Shown piece by piece: positions 1 to 12,800 of a stretch of DNA of 64,000 bases. A model generated the notes under the pieces. The model did not search any database. It was not told the origin of the DNA and saw only the letters and a program-made list of their open reading frames with translations. Every line of letters starts with the position of its first letter. The stretch's first letter is position 1. This DNA comes from Theropithecus gelada (taxonomy: Eukaryota; Chordata; Mammalia; Primates; Cercopithecidae): contig NC_037680.1 of the NCBI RefSeq assembly GCF_003255815.1, forward strand, positions 20,073,825 to 20,137,824, in the 5' to 3' direction. The translations under genes were made by a program, and so were the position numbers.

Positions 1-2186
1 GGCTGTATGAATGTCTTCTTTTGAGAAATGTCTGTTCATATCCTTTGCCCACTTTTTGATGGGGTTGTTTGTTTTTTTCTTGTAAATTTGTTTGAGTTCT
101 TTGTAGGTTCTGGATATTAGCCCTTTGTCAGATGAGTAGATTGCAAAAATTTTCTCCCATTCTGTAGGTTGCCTGTTCACTCTGATGGTAGTTTCTTTTG
201 CTGTGCAGAAGCTCTTTAGTTTAATTAGATCCCATTTGTCAATTTTAGCTTTTGCTGCCGTTGCTTTTGGTGTTTTAGACATGAAGTCTTTGCCCATGCC
301 TATGTCCTGAATGGTACTACCTAGGTTTTCCTCTAGGATTTTTATGGTATTAGGTCTAACATTTAAGTCTCTAATCCATCTTGAATTAATTTTCGTATAA
401 GGAGTAAGGAAAGGATCCAGTTTCAGCTTTCTACTTATGGCTAGCCAATTTTCCCAGCACCATTTATTAAATAGGGAATCCTTTCCCCATTTCTTGTTTT
501 TCTCAGGTTTGTCAAAGATCAGATGGCTGTAGATGTGTGGTATTATTTCTGAGGACTCTGTTCTGTTCCATTGGTCTATATCTCTGTTTTGGTACCAGTA
601 CCATGCTGTTTTGGTTACTGTAGCCTTGTAGTATAGTTTGAAGTCAGGTAGCGTGATGCCTCCAGCTTTGTTCTTTTGACTTAGGATTGTCTTGGAGATG
701 CGGGCTCTTTTTTGGTTCCATATGAACTTTAAAGCAGTTTTTTCCAATTCTGTGAAGAAACTCATTGGTAGCTTGATGGGGATGGCATTGAATCTATAAA
801 TTACCTTGGGCAGTATGGCCATTTTCACGATATTGATTCTTCCTATCCATGAGCATGGTATGTTCTTCCATTTGTTTGTGTCCTCTTTTATTTCACTGAG
901 CAGTGGTTTGTAGTTCTCCTTGAAGAGGTCCTTTACATCCCTTGTAAGTTGGATTCCTAGGTATTTTATTCTCTTTGAAGCAATTGTGAATGGAAGTTCA
1001 TTCATGATTTGGCTCTCTGTTTGTCTGTTATTGGTGTATAAGAATGCTTGTGATTTTTGCACATTAATTTTGTATCCTGAGACTTTGCTGAAGTTGCTTA
1101 TCAGCTTAAGGAGATTTTGGGCTGAGACAATGGGGTTTTCTAAATATACAATCATGTCATCTGCAAAGAGGGACAATTTGACTTCTTCTTTTCCTAACTG
1201 AATACCCTTGATTTCTTTCTCTTGCCTGATTGCCCTAGCCAGAACTTCCAACACTATGTTGAATAGGAGTGGTGAGAGAGGGCATCCCTGTCTTGTGCCA
1301 GTTTTCAAAGGGAATTTTTCCAGTTTTTGCCCATTCAGTATGATATTGGCTGTGGGTTTGTCATAAATAGCTCTTATTATTTTGAGGTACGTTCCATCAA
1401 TACCGAATTTATTGAGCGTTTTTAGCATGAAGGGCTGTTGAATTTTGTCAAAAGCCTTTTCTGCATCTATTGAGATAATCATGTGGTTCTTGTCTTTGGT
1501 TCTGTTTATATGCTGGATTATGTTTATTGATTTCCGAATGTTGAACCAGCCTTGCATCCCAGGGATGAAGCCCACTTGATCATGGTGGATAAGCTTTTTG
1601 ATGTGTTGTTGAATCCGGTTTGCCAGTATTTTATTGAGGATTTTTGCATCGATGTTCATCAGGGATATTGGTCTAAAATTCTCTTTTTTTGTTGTGTCTC
1701 TGCCAGGCTTTGGTATCAGGATGATGTTGGCCTCATAAAATGAGTTAGGGAGGATTCCCTCTTTTTCTATTGATTGGAATAGTTTCAGAAGGAATGGTAC
1801 CAACTCCTCCTTATACCTCTGGTAGAATTCAGCTGTGAATCCATCTGGTCCTGGACTTTTTTTGGTTGGTAGGCTATTAATTATTGCCTCAATTTCAGAG
1901 CCTACTATTGGTCTATTCAGGGATTCAACTTCTTCCTGGTTTAGTCTTGGAAGAGTGTAAGTGTCCAGGAAATTATCCATTTCTTCTAGGTTTTCCAGTT
2001 TATTTGCGTAGAGGTGTTTATAGTATTCTCTGATGGTAGTTTGTATTTCTGTGGGGTCGGTGGTGATATCCCCTTTATCATTTTTAATTGCGTCGATTTG
2101 ATTCTTCTCTCTTTTCTTCTTTATTAGTCTTGCTAGTGGTCTGTCAATTTTGTTGATCTTTTCAAAAAACCAACTCCTGGATTCTA
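1..2186 (-). mobile_element. L1 (LINE-1) ORF2 region, 5'-truncated, antisense to the + strand
   Basis: The reverse complement runs from an ORF2 reverse-transcriptase region ('gttggttttttgaaaag', 'ttgacagaccactagc') to text just before the ORF2 end ('agaagacattcatacagcc'). The element is cut by the left window edge and truncated at about 2186, where unrelated sequence begins. It is primate L1PA-like because it is well preserved, but I cannot fix the subfamily. No long open frame spans it on the minus strand, so ORF2 is broken. Confidence 0.92.
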
Positions 2187-4332
2187 AAATTTACCATCTT
2201 AACCATTTTAAGAATATAGTTCAGTAACACTAACTATATTCGTATATTTCTGCAGAAGATCTCTAGAAAATTTTCATCTTGCATATTTGAAATTCTATAA
2301 ACACTGAATATCAATTGCCCATTTTAGGCTATTGATTTTAATATGATTATTAAAATTCAAGTGAATGAATAGCAGGGAAATTGGTAAGAAAAGCCCCTAC
2401 AAACATGGTCATGTAAGAAAAAGTTGAAGGAACCTATAAATGAGAAGAGTTGCTTGGACACGGTGGTGTCATTAGTTATCTTAAGAGCCAGACTGTGGAC
2501 AAAGTTACTGATTCCATATAACTTTAGATGACAGAACAAATATCAGTGGGTAGAATCTTTAAGAAGGCAGATCTGAGCTCCATGAAGAAAGAATATTCTG
2601 AAAATTGATTATCACCCAACAGTAGAATTAATTACCCTCTGAAATGTTGAGTTCTTTGTTTCTGAAAATATTTAAACGATGAGTAGGTAATCACTTCTGG
2701 GACCAATTTTAGAAGAATTCCTATATTTGATAAGAGATTAAGTTACAAAGCATTTTAGTCAACTACAAAAGTTTCTAATTCTGTGAGACTAGACAACTAG
2801 GAGTGAATGGGCCTGACATCCAACTGAAATCTATTAATATATTGTGCAACTTTGCACACACAATTTTCAGTACTTCAGTCTTACAATGTGAGAACTAAAA
2901 TAACTTTTCTTATTCTTTCTAAATGTTCATGTATTGAATAAATGTGTGTATGTTTGGACTAGTAGGTATGTACAAACCTACTTTAATAGGAGATTAGAAG
3001 GGAGAAAGGAAGAACAAGAAGAGGTAAGAGAAAAAAAAATGAGTGAGTTAAAAACAAAAACACGTAAAAGTGAAATTATTTCTTTCACCATGGCCCTGGC
3101 CCACTTACATCCAATACTAAGGATAAGGAGACACCAAGTACCCTCACATTATACACAGAGAAGGCAATATTGGAACCATTCCATATAATAGGAGAGTATT
3201 GTATAAGTCAACCTTCTGGAGACACCACTGGACCAACCTGTGGAGAGATCCACAAATACAAGAGGAGAGACTCCGTGAGAATCATTCACGAAATTGTGTG
3301 GGTGCCTGAGAAGGCACTGATGAGATGTTTTTTCTGCAAGTGATCTGGCCCTTTTACCTGTATCTAGAGAAGAGCAAAGAACTGGAGAGTGATCGCAGGC
3401 CCCAGGTAATTAGGAGAGCAACCTGCTCACAACATTCGGGAAAGCAAAATAAAAAACAGACCTAGCAAAGACAGAAAACCTTTTCTTGTCACATCAGTAA
3501 TGCAACCAAAAGAGCAGCCCACTAAGCAAGGGGATTCTAGCAACTTAAGGCTATGAGATATACATCCTGTGGTGGGAATGAGGAGGTATGGGGAATAAAA
3601 GATACCTAGGTCTAGATATGTAGGGAACACTAAAGAAGGGAGAAAAAGAGAGAAGAAATGAGCAGGAGGAAGTTCAGGGAATTCTAAAGAGGGATGAGAC
3701 TCAAACCTCTCTGAAGATCTCACACAGAAGCCTCTCAATAGAGTTGCATTTCTCATGTGTCAGAGGATTGTGAAATTTAAAGCAGTAGAAAAGAAGTTTC
3801 CTCTAGATCTGCTTGAAAAGATGTTACTCATTTCCTCCATGTCTCCTCTCTGCCTGAAGAGCTAAAGTTACATGAGAGACAAGTAGGGAGTAACAAAGCA
3901 GGACATATTTTCCTCCCCATTCTTAGAACCTCAAGTCTAGCCAGCAATGAGGGAGAAGAAAGCTTTGACTAAGATATAATACTGGTGTTTCAAAATGCAT
4001 TGGAACAAGTTATAGAAACTAAAACTTACCAGGGTCATTGTGTGGTGCAAAGTTATTATGAAGGAATGGCAAAGGAGTTGAAAACAGTGCTGGACAATAA
4101 TTATATTTCAATATTCCACTGGATTACTACTACTCATTATAGGGTTACACACATATGCAGGTTTTTTCTTAGAAAATAAAAAATATTATACTGAATCAGA
4201 AACTTTGCTTTTCTAAAAATCTTGTGTAAAATATATTATATACAACTTACTACTGATTTAACTGGGTAAAAACTCCATTTAGATAGCTGAAACTCTTCCT
4301 TCTTTCTCTATTTTTCTTTTTACTTATTTATG

Positions 4333-4628
4333 TTTTTTTTTTTTTTTTTTTTTTGAGGATGGGTCTCACTCTGGTTGTCCCAGTCTGGAGTGCATCATGG
4401 CTCACTACCGCCTAAACTTCCTGTACTCAAGTGATCATCGCACCTCAGCCTCCCAAGCAGCTGGGACTACAAGCACCCATCACCACCCCTGGCTAATTTT
4501 TTGTACTTTTTGTAGAGATGGGATCTGGCCATATTTCTCAGGCTGGTCTGGAACTCCTGGGCTCAAGTGATCCACCTGCATCAGCCTGCCAAAATGATGA
4601 GATTACAGGCATGAACCACCATGCCTGC
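4333..4628 (-). mobile_element. Alu, old (AluJ-like), antisense
   Basis: A T run (the poly(A) tail) is followed by a diverged Alu: 'ggctggtctggaactcctgggctcaagtgatcc' style text and 'agctgggactacaagca' with J-type bases. It is followed directly by a long TC-rich tract. Confidence 0.88.
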
Positions 4629-4629
4629 C

Positions 4630-4751
4630 TACTCTTCTCTTCCTCTCTTCTTCTCTCTTCTCCTCTCCTGTCCTGTCCTTTCCTTCCCTTTCCTCTCCTC
4701 TCTTCTCCCTATCCCCTCCTATCCTCTTTTTTCTCTCTCTTTTTTTTTTTG
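4630..4751. repeat. Polypyrimidine tract (TCTC/TTCC-rich)
   Basis: This is about 120 bases almost purely C and T, starting at the left-monomer end of the preceding Alu and ending in a T run. It is low-complexity sequence that could form triplex DNA, with no sign of coding. Confidence 0.8.
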
Positions 4752-4915
4752 TAATTTTATAAGATAGCAAGATTACAAGAGCATTTAAAGTAAGATCACA
4801 AGTACAAGAGACAAAATGCTACAATCTACGTGGTTTTAAAAGATCAACATCCATAAAATTGAGTAATATTAACTTTGCAAACTTTAGTCGATTTTTATTT
4901 CTCCTTCATTGATCT

Positions 4916-5221
4916 TTTTTTTTTTTTTTTTTTTTGAGATGGAATCTCACTCTTGTTGCCCAGGCTGGAGTACAGTGGCATGATCTTGGATCACTGCAAC
5001 CTCCACCTCCCAGGTTCAAGCTATTCTCCTGCCTCAGCCTCCTGAGTAGCTGGGATTACAGTCATGCACCACCATGCACCACTAAATTTTTTGATACTTT
5101 TAGTAGAGATGGGGTTTCTCCACGTTTGCCAGGTTGGTCTCAAACTCCTCACCTCAAGTGGTTCACCTACCTTGGCCTCCCAAAGTGCTGGGATTACAGG
5201 TGTGAGCCACCACACCCAGCC
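4916..5221 (-). mobile_element. Alu (AluS-like), antisense
   Basis: A T run is followed by 'gagatggaatctcactcttg', 'gtagagatggggtttctcc' and 'ccaaagtgctgggattacag', ending at 'gagccaccacacccagcc'. It is full length with S-type bases. Short open frames across it on both strands are Alu artefacts. Confidence 0.9.
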
Positions 5222-5510
5222 TGAATTACCTTTCAATCTCCTAACAAACTTTAGATAATTTCTCAGGTTGAAGGCTTCTAACAAATTAGGTACTACCAAC
5301 TTACATTAATGTATATTTATTAAAATATAATAAATGTAAACTATTTGGAGATACCTGGAAGACAGAACAAGCCAAAGATTGTTAAAGTTTAAAATGAATA
5401 ACCATACTTTTTTGACTATAAATTGTCTAAAGGACAAAACATGTCATTGTTTGAAACATTATGTTTAATCATGAAATGCCCTTATATTTAATGTTGTAAT
5501 TTGAGGATGG

Positions 5511-5848
5511 TGATATGGCTTGGCTCGTCCCCACCCAAATCTCATGTTGAATTCCCACGTGTTGTGAAAGGGACCCAGTGGGAGGTAACTGAATCATGGG
5601 GGCAGGTCTTCCCCGTGCTGTTCTTGTTATAGGAAATAAGTCTTGAGAGATCTGATGGTATCATTAGGGGGAGTTTCCCTGCCCAATCTCTCTCTTTGTC
5701 TGGTGCCGCCCACGTAAAATATGACTTGCTCCTCCTTGCCTTCCACCATGATTGTGAGGCTTCTATAAATCCAGTTAAACCTCTTTCTTTTGTAAATTGT
5801 CCAGTCTTGGGTATGTCTTTACCAGCAGCATGAAAATGGACTAATACA
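5511..5848 (+). mobile_element. Solo LTR, ERVL-MaLR (THE1/MST type)
   Basis: It begins 'tgatatggcttggctcg' and ends 'tggactaataca', with the usual internal blocks ('tgaatcatgggggcagg', 'ccttccaccatgattgtgag', 'gtcttgggtatgtcttta'). Near-matching 5-bp flanks (gatgg before, tatgg after) fit a target-site duplication. No internal retroviral sequence follows, so it is a solo LTR. Confidence 0.88.
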
Positions 5849-5954
5849 TATGGGAAGGAAATTTGTAAGGATAATTGCTTCCAACTTAAATTAGTTTTGC
5901 ATATACGAAACATTCTTATGTTACTTAAGTTCACAGACGATAAAATCAAATACA

Positions 5955-6375
5955 CATGGTACAAGGATCAGCATTAATTGAGAATTTGTTATTAGGGTGG
6001 TGCAACAGTAACTGCGTTTTTGTTGTTGTTGTTGTTGTTGTTCTCCATACTGGTAAAAACCATAATTACTTTGGCACCGACCTAATAGAAACGTAAATTC
6101 TTGGGACCCCCCTGAGACTGACTGGATCAGAGACTCTGGAAATGAGGCCCAGCACTCTGTTTTTTAACAAGTTTGCCAAAAGACTCTGATGTATGTCTTG
6201 AGTTTTCAAATTTGATCACACATTTCACCATTTGGGAGGCATTAAAAATACTAATTATTGGGTCCTACTCCTGGAGATTCTATTTAATTACTCTGGAATG
6301 AGGCATGGGCAGGTGATTTTAAAGTTGCCCTGGTAATTATTTTATCGACAACTTAAGTTGAGAAACAATGTTAGT
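5955..6375 (+). mobile_element. hAT-Charlie-like non-autonomous DNA transposon remnants (MER20/MER5-like), two in tandem
   Basis: 'atcagcattaattgag...ttgttagaaac' joins across the MADE1 insertion to 'gtaaattcttgggaccccc' and 'ggatcagagactctgg', then 'tttaacaagtttgcc'. This is the typical block order of these elements. A second similar block follows (about 6205-6375) ending 'ttaagttgagaaac'. Family assignment is approximate. Confidence 0.55.
5992..6085 (+). mobile_element. MADE1 mariner MITE with GTT expansion
   Basis: The terminal inverted repeats 'ttagggtggtgcaacagtaa' and 'ttactttggcaccgacctaa' flank a GTT microsatellite. TA dinucleotides at 5990-5991 and 6086-6087 give the mariner target-site duplication. 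It is inserted inside the hAT-like element. Confidence 0.9.
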
Positions 6376-7411
6376 CTTAGCCTTGAAATTAAATTGACCG
6401 TTCAATTCCTTGACATAAGGTCCACTTTCAACACAGGCGTCACAATTTGAATATGTCTTCTCTTGTTTGCATCATCAATTTACAAATTATTCTTTCCACA
6501 TGTGAAGACTACTGAAAAAATTAAACAACTGCTTAAAGATTAAAGCTGAATCCTCAGACGGCCTTCCCAATTAATGTAAATGTGCGCCCACATATAATCT
6601 CAACCTAAAATCTGCAATTAACTTGTAAAGGCAAATGCAAGTAAAATGAATTAGGTTTATAAATAGATGCTAGTAAATTCCAGTGAAAACTTGACCCTCA
6701 GTTGCAGTACCTTCAACACCTAATTACCAGCAGAAACATTTCGAATCATAGGCTTTGCATGTTTTTAAATTCAAATTTTAGTATCATTTTTAATGTGTGA
6801 CAGCACTGACAAACCTAACAGAGATTATTCATGGACCTGAAATGTAAAAACAAAAAAAAGTGATTGCAGCATCTTCCGGTAGGATGAAACCTTTGGGAAT
6901 CTGGGCTATTCCGATGACAAAAGCAAAATATGGCCAGTACGAGTTTTACAATAAAACTAGAAATGAGTTGAATCTATATATATTTATAGTATAGTGTCAA
7001 ATAGGGTGAGTGCTTTTTAAAAAAATGCACTCCTTGTCATTTTGTATGCAGTGCAGGGATAATTTCTATTACAGAGATCTGTGCTATTCTTTCTTACGAT
7101 AACTTTAAAAGTGAAATTGTGCCTACTAGACTTTGTCAGCTTCTCTTCTGATGTAAATTTTGATTTTAAATAACAATGTGAAAGGTGTGTTACTGAAGAG
7201 AGAAACATATTTGAGGTAAAACAGGTTTCCTTGGTTGTAAAGAAGAAATGGTACTGCTACTAACCCATATCCATAGTTTACAGATACTCTGTAAAATCTG
7301 GCTATATTTCAGAACCAAACTGTCTAGCTGCTAAATTGTTACAATGTGTTCATATCCAACTGTGTGCTGCAGTCCTCTTGTACCAACTTGTGAGAGTCTA
7401 TATTTATTTTA

Positions 7412-7699
7412 TTTTTTTGAGACAGAGTCTCACTCTGCCACCCAGGCTGGAGTACAGAGGCACAATCTCAGCTCACTGCAATCTCTGCCTCCCGGGTTCA
7501 AGAAATCTTCCCACCTCCACCTCTGGAGTAGCTGGGATTACAGGCACATGCCATCACGCTGGCTAATTTTCGTATATTTAGTAGAGACAGGGTTCTACCA
7601 TGTTAGCCAGGCTAGTCTCCAACTCCTGGCCTCAAGTGATCCACTCATCTTGGCTTTCTAAAGTGCTGGAATTACAGACATGAACCACCACATCCGGTC
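7412..7699 (-). mobile_element. Alu, antisense
   Basis: It starts after a T-rich run with 'gagacagagtctcactctgc' and ends 'gaaccaccacatccggtc'. It is moderately diverged and full length. Confidence 0.9.
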
Positions 7700-8169
7700 A
7701 TGAGAGCCTATTTTTAAATTTTCACTGATTCTATTTGCCAGTTGTAAAGCACATGTCATTTTTTAAAATAATTTTTATAAATGTAAAATTAAACAAATAA
7801 TGTTTAAAACAAAGGTAATATATACATGAAACTTCTAATTTCTTGATAATATTACTACATTGCTCTTGAAGTTATTCGTGTCAGCTGTATCTGAATAGTG
7901 GAAATACTACATACTAGTGCGTTACTGCATATCGTCCTAATTCCACATTCAGAGAATCATGTTGGCAACTTGATATTGGCCATGGTGGGAGTATTTACAG
8001 CACACAAATGGGCCAACAATACGTCAGGGTTCCTCCCCACCAGGAAATGTTAAAACATTTACCAACACAACAAGGAATGAAACCTACTATAATATATGTG
8101 CATTTAAATCAGATAGTCATTGAAGTATAATGGCATTATCTGCACCCTCTGCATGGATCACAAAAAAAT

Positions 8170-8380
8170 CAGCCTAAAATGGTTGGATTCTAGTGGTAAG
8201 TATGCCTGGGTTAACAATCTGTTCCTTCTATTTACTAGCTTTGTGATCTCAAGCAGGTTTCTAAAAGTCTCTAAGTTGTAATTCTTTTATCTGTGATATG
8301 TGAACCACAAAATATTCCTCATAGATTTGTTATTATAAAAATTCAACAGAAAAATATGTGTCTGGCAGCGCTACCAACCC
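8170..8380 (+). mobile_element. MIR-like old SINE
   Basis: The block order fits MIR: 'gcctgggttaacaatctg', 'ttactagctttgtgatctc', 'gtaattcttttatctgtgat', 'tcctcatagatttgttat', then 'gtgtctggcagc'. It is heavily diverged. Confidence 0.6.
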
Positions 8381-9079
8381 TTCTTCGCCTCACCTCATGA
8401 AAGATATACAAGTTTGCTGGTATAGTCATTTAGATTATTATTAAAATTTTAGGTATTTTCCTCCTTTGATTAAAGTAAATTGTTATTGAAATAAAGAAAC
8501 GGGTCTTGCCCTAGTCCTATTGAAAAAAAAAAAAAAAAGAGAAAATCTGATCGAAGACCTAATAGAAGTTCTTTAAAGAGCTCATACTTTATTTTCCTAA
8601 TTGTTTTCGTGACATTTCTTATCTGAATTGAGACTCTGATTCCAGGGCCTCTCTATATTTAATGTTATTAGAGTGCTCGTTACCTTTCTGGTATTCTCTG
8701 AATGAGGATGCTCACTGTGGAAAGGAATCAAGTTTTCTAAAATATAGAGCAACTTAGTAGCAGACTCAGCCAGATTTAGGACCACACAGTTAGTCTGGAT
8801 AGTGGAAAAGAGAGAGAATATACTGCTCAATCCACTTTATTGGTCAGGCTCCAGATATTCTATTATATACATAAAATATGCTATCGTCTCTTGTGTGGTT
8901 CTCTAGTGCTTTCTTCCATACTACTGCTGTCGCCTTCTTTACTATATCACTTACCACCACTTACTTTATCTATACTTTATTCAGAGGTTATATACTCAAA
9001 TGTTTACAGGGACATAAGAGTCTAGCATAAGAAAATTTTAGATAAGTGTCCTCCAAATACAGGCATTTAAATTGAGAGG

Positions 9080-9700
9080 TTAACACCACGGAAAACAGTA
9101 TAGAGATTCCTCAAAAAACTAAAAGTAGAACTACAATTTGATCCAGCAATCCCAGTACTGGGTATCTACCAAAGGAAAAGAAGTCATTACATGAAAAAGA
9201 CACATGCACACACGTTTGGAGCAGCATAATTTGCAATTGCAAAGATACTGAACCAACATTAGTGCCCATCCAACCAGTGGCTGGATAAAGAAAATGTGGT
9301 ACATATACACCATGGAATACTACTCAGCCATAAAAAGGAATAAAATTATGTCTTTTCCAGCAACTTGGATGGAGCTGGAGGCCATTATATTAAGTGAAGA
9401 AACTCAGGAATGGAAAACCAAATATTGTTTTCTTATCACTTATAAGTGGGAGCTAAGCTATGAGGACGCAAAGACATAAGAGCGATGTAATAGTCTGTGG
9501 GGTCTTGGCGGGGGAAAGCTGGAAAGGGGTAGAGGATAAAAGACTACATATTGAGAACAGTGTACTCCGTTCGGGTGATGAGCGCACTAAAATCTTAGAA
9601 ATCACCATTAAAGAACTTACCCATATAACCAAAAACCACCTGTACCCCCAAAACTATGGAAATTCAAAAAAAATAGAAAAAATAATAAACAGAAGGGTTA
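9080..9700 (+). mobile_element. L1 3' end (ORF2 C-terminus and 3' UTR)
   Basis: The region contains 'gatccagcaatcccagtact', 'catggaatactactcagcca' and 'taagtgggagctaagctatg' in L1 order, then a 3' UTR and an A-rich end. It is an older primate L1 and is 5'-truncated. Confidence 0.9.
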
Positions 9701-10567
9701 AAAACCTTATTTTTCTACTATTAAAACCATAAGTGTTAAATTATTAAAATGTATACTTATTGCATTATATTTTAATAAATATGCTATACATGTCTAAATT
9801 ATGGGTACAATTTTCCCATAATTTAAAAAAATCTATTGCCATGACTGAAATAAAGCACAAGTCTTAGAAAGCCTGGTTCATTCTGTTACTGTGTTTCACT
9901 AGACATTACTGAGACAAATGATATGAAACATACTGATGCATGAGTACAATGAGAGGAATTAAATTTGTAACTTGATGTGACAATGCATTTTTACTATTTT
10001 CAAAAGTAAGAGAATCTGTGCAAAGTGGGAATTTTGCCATCAACAAAAATATTATCTTTAATACTGTGTTTGTCAGTCAGAATCATATGACTGTACAGAA
10101 ATGAAAACAATGATTTACCAATTATGTAGTCTCAATCTGAATCATTTATTCTTCCCAGAAGATAACATATACAAGCCAATAAGAAACACGTCCTCCTCCT
10201 TTACCCTAAATGTTACCCCATGAACTACTCTCTTTGACAAGTTTAATCACTACAGACATAAGATTAATAATGAACACTGGAGATTGTCCTGTTAGCCATG
10301 TAATAACCACTTCCTAATAAAATCTGCAATGTTTAAATCCATTTATTTTTGCTGAGAATATTGTTTCGACCGCACAAATAGGAATTATTCAGAAGTTATC
10401 ATTAAAGCGCACACTCAGGTCCAAAAGTTTGTAACAGAAAGTGACATATCCTTTGTCTATTTTACCTGTAGTCATAAAGATATAAATAGCTCTTTAAGGA
10501 GGGTACAGTGATAGGATATCGTATCTGACACAATCTCTACTAACAACATGTTTCACTCACAACTTAC

Positions 10568-10684
10568 CACAAGATGCCATTTCATCTGTCTGGTCACCAC
10601 AGTCGTCTTCCCTGTCACACAGCCATGCTCTGGGAATGCAACGCCCATTTCCGCAAGAAAACTGGTCTACCTGGCATGTTCTGG
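10568..10684 (-). CDS. LRP1B: LRP1B internal exon, LDLR class A repeat (cluster II, CR5 equivalent); last exon in window
   Basis: This 117-nt exon encodes ARTCQVDQFSCGNGRCIPRA and WLCDREDDCGDQTDEMASC, a complete six-cysteine LDLR class A repeat. It uses DQTDE in place of the common DGSDE, which keeps the acidic calcium ligands. It is phase 1 at both ends (G|CC gives alanine upstream), with acceptor atcatcacag and a consensus donor GTAAGT. It matches LRP1 CR5 (TCPPNQFSCASGRCIPISW) in position. No CR6-like exon is visible between 1 and 10567, so the gene continues beyond the left edge. Confidence 0.95.
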
Positions 10685-12659
10685 CTGTGATGATCAATTA
10701 ATATACAAAAAAATCAATTTAGAGGCCTTTTGAACATCAAGGATATAATTAAGCATGCAACATCCTTTCATACATAAGATAGTATATTTCTCTATTAAAA
10801 TATTTTAAAAGTCCATTTTTATTTAAGACTTCTGAATACCAGCTTGCTTGTCTTCTCTAAAGTTCACATGCTTTGCCCTTCAATTATCAATGACTGCTAA
10901 ATGACAAGATAGTAATCCTCACACAATTCCATAAATGAAGCTATGAATTCATTATTTTAAAATTTTGCCCAGCATGTGCTTATGAATATAAGGTTGAATT
11001 AAGTTTCATCCAACTCTTAATTAACAAAAAGGAATTTTGGATAGCATTTGCTAATAAACCAAGAAAATTTTTTTGCAGTATTGTAGAAGGCATTATTTGG
11101 AGACTATCTCAGTATATCTAGTTTCTAATCATGGGGTCAGAATTGTCCTATTCCTCTAACATTTTTAATGCATTTATTTCTTGATCTCTAAATGATCTAC
11201 TGTATGAAGTGAGAGTGCAAAAAAATAATTTCTAAAACGTATATTTAGCCTTAAGATGTTTTCTTTTTAACTCATTTTTCAGTACAATTATTTTTAAAAG
11301 TATGACTTTTTAATCAAGGTATATTAATGAACTTTGCTTTGGGCTCTCTTAAGGGTTTCAATGAACACAAACATGGAATCTTGCTTTCTATGTTAGCCGG
11401 AGGCAGTGGTTTAAAGTTATTCAGAAAAGGGGTTATGTTCAACACGAAATTTGATAAACCTTTTCTAGTATAATCAGGGCAACTTTTAAAAGCATGAAAG
11501 CTTAAATAGCTTCCCTGCCTCTTCCCCCAGGCCTTTGGTAGTGACATGCTTCGTTGTTTTTATCATCTGATTTTCATTTTTTGTTTCTTTTGTCCCTCTG
11601 AACTACAAATATGTCTTTATGAGCCTCAATATCCCATCTACCCTTTCCTTTCATTGGACTAGAGAAAAAAATGAGATATATTGGGAAAGGGATACTCGGT
11701 CCTATGAAAATTTTGGATAGGTGAGGTTTGAACAGATAATTAATAATTGGGGTCTGAGTGTCAGTGGCTACAATAAGGGAATCTTGATGAGTTTATAGAC
11801 TTCCTTTTTCCTAGGTTTGAGAACCGTTGCTTGTCTATTCAAAACACTTTGTGAACTTGGGTACTGATGGTTGGTATAAGAGAGAGTGGTGCAAAGCCAA
11901 CTCAATCAACCACACTAAAATGAGTTCCATGAATTAGGGCTTCAGAAATCATTGAAAATAATTTTTTATAAGCTAGATACATTGTTCTGCCCTTTTAAGA
12001 AAAGTGTACTTGCAGTCTTAAGATGTATATTCATTATTAGTGAATATTTTAAAGATTATCCTAGAAAAACAAATGAAAAATTTACTGGCTTGGTTTGATA
12101 CATTAGATTGTTCCTAGTCTTACTGTCTAAAATTAGAAATATCAGGAAAATTATTATAGTATGTATTTTGCTTTGCTTATATGATAAGGTTCCTAAGTCT
12201 AAAATATTTTATGCACTATCTGATTTTTTCATTTTACAAATTCATCATTTATTTTACATTAACAGATTTTAAATATTCCAGCAACCATATATGCTTCTAT
12301 AGTTTTTAATGTTAAAATTACAAGTAAAATTAAATAATTCTATATTGTCTCATTTAATTCTACAGATTTTCTGGTAAATTATTCTGTCATCTATACTAAA
12401 ATGAATAAAGTTCTTAGATAATTGTTATAACATTATGTCTGCTGAGAAAAAAATAACTATACATGTATTTGTATTAACCTAGAGAAGGAGTTAGAAAGAT
12501 ATACACAAAGTCTAATGTCATTAGTTTACTTGATAGGAAGGGGTAAAAATAGAAGTGTGAGAGAGATTAATAATTTTTCCCTTACATATCTCTGTTTCAC
12601 TGGTTACAATAAATACCTATTTATCTTTTGAGTTTTAAGAAAAATTTAATAAGAGCATT

Positions 12660-12800
12660 TTTTTCAATTCTTGTTTACTTCCTTTCACCCCTACCTTGCT
12701 TCCTTCCTTGTTTTCCCTTGTTGTTTCTCTTTTTTTCTTTTCCACACCTTTCTTCCTCCTTCATTCTTTATTTCATTCCTTCAGTCTTTTCTGTTTTCTT
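12660..12800. repeat. Pyrimidine-rich low-complexity tract
   Basis: Mostly C and T with CCTT and CTTC runs on the + strand. Coding is not supported. Confidence 0.6.

Larger units (their letters stand above)
1..10567 (-). other. LRP1B: LRP1B intron after the CR5 exon (5' part; continues left of window)
   Basis: This is a phase 1 intron beginning with GTAAGT at 10567 on the minus strand; its acceptor is not in the window. Recognised contents are an antisense L1 (1-2186), Alus (4333, 4916, 7412), a polypyrimidine tract (4630-4751), a THE1/MST LTR (5511), a hAT remnant with MADE1 (5955-6375), a MIR-like piece (8170-8380) and an L1 3' end (9080-9700). I recognise nothing in 2187-4331, 5222-5505, 6376-7405, 7700-8165, 8385-9075 or 9700-10567, apart from A/T-rich stretches and a poly(A) run near 8524. 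Confidence 0.85.

Noticed and set aside
1..2186. Possible active L1 ORF2
   Set aside because: The element is 5'-truncated within ORF2 and shows no long continuous frame on its coding strand.
4934..5299. Overlapping open frames on both strands giving W/G/L-rich peptides
   Set aside because: They lie within an Alu, and the peptide style is the usual translated-Alu artefact. The same applies to open frames at 7336-7661, 16282-16584, 21757-21981, 35643-35834, 39684-39980, 46810-46995 and 55757-55951.
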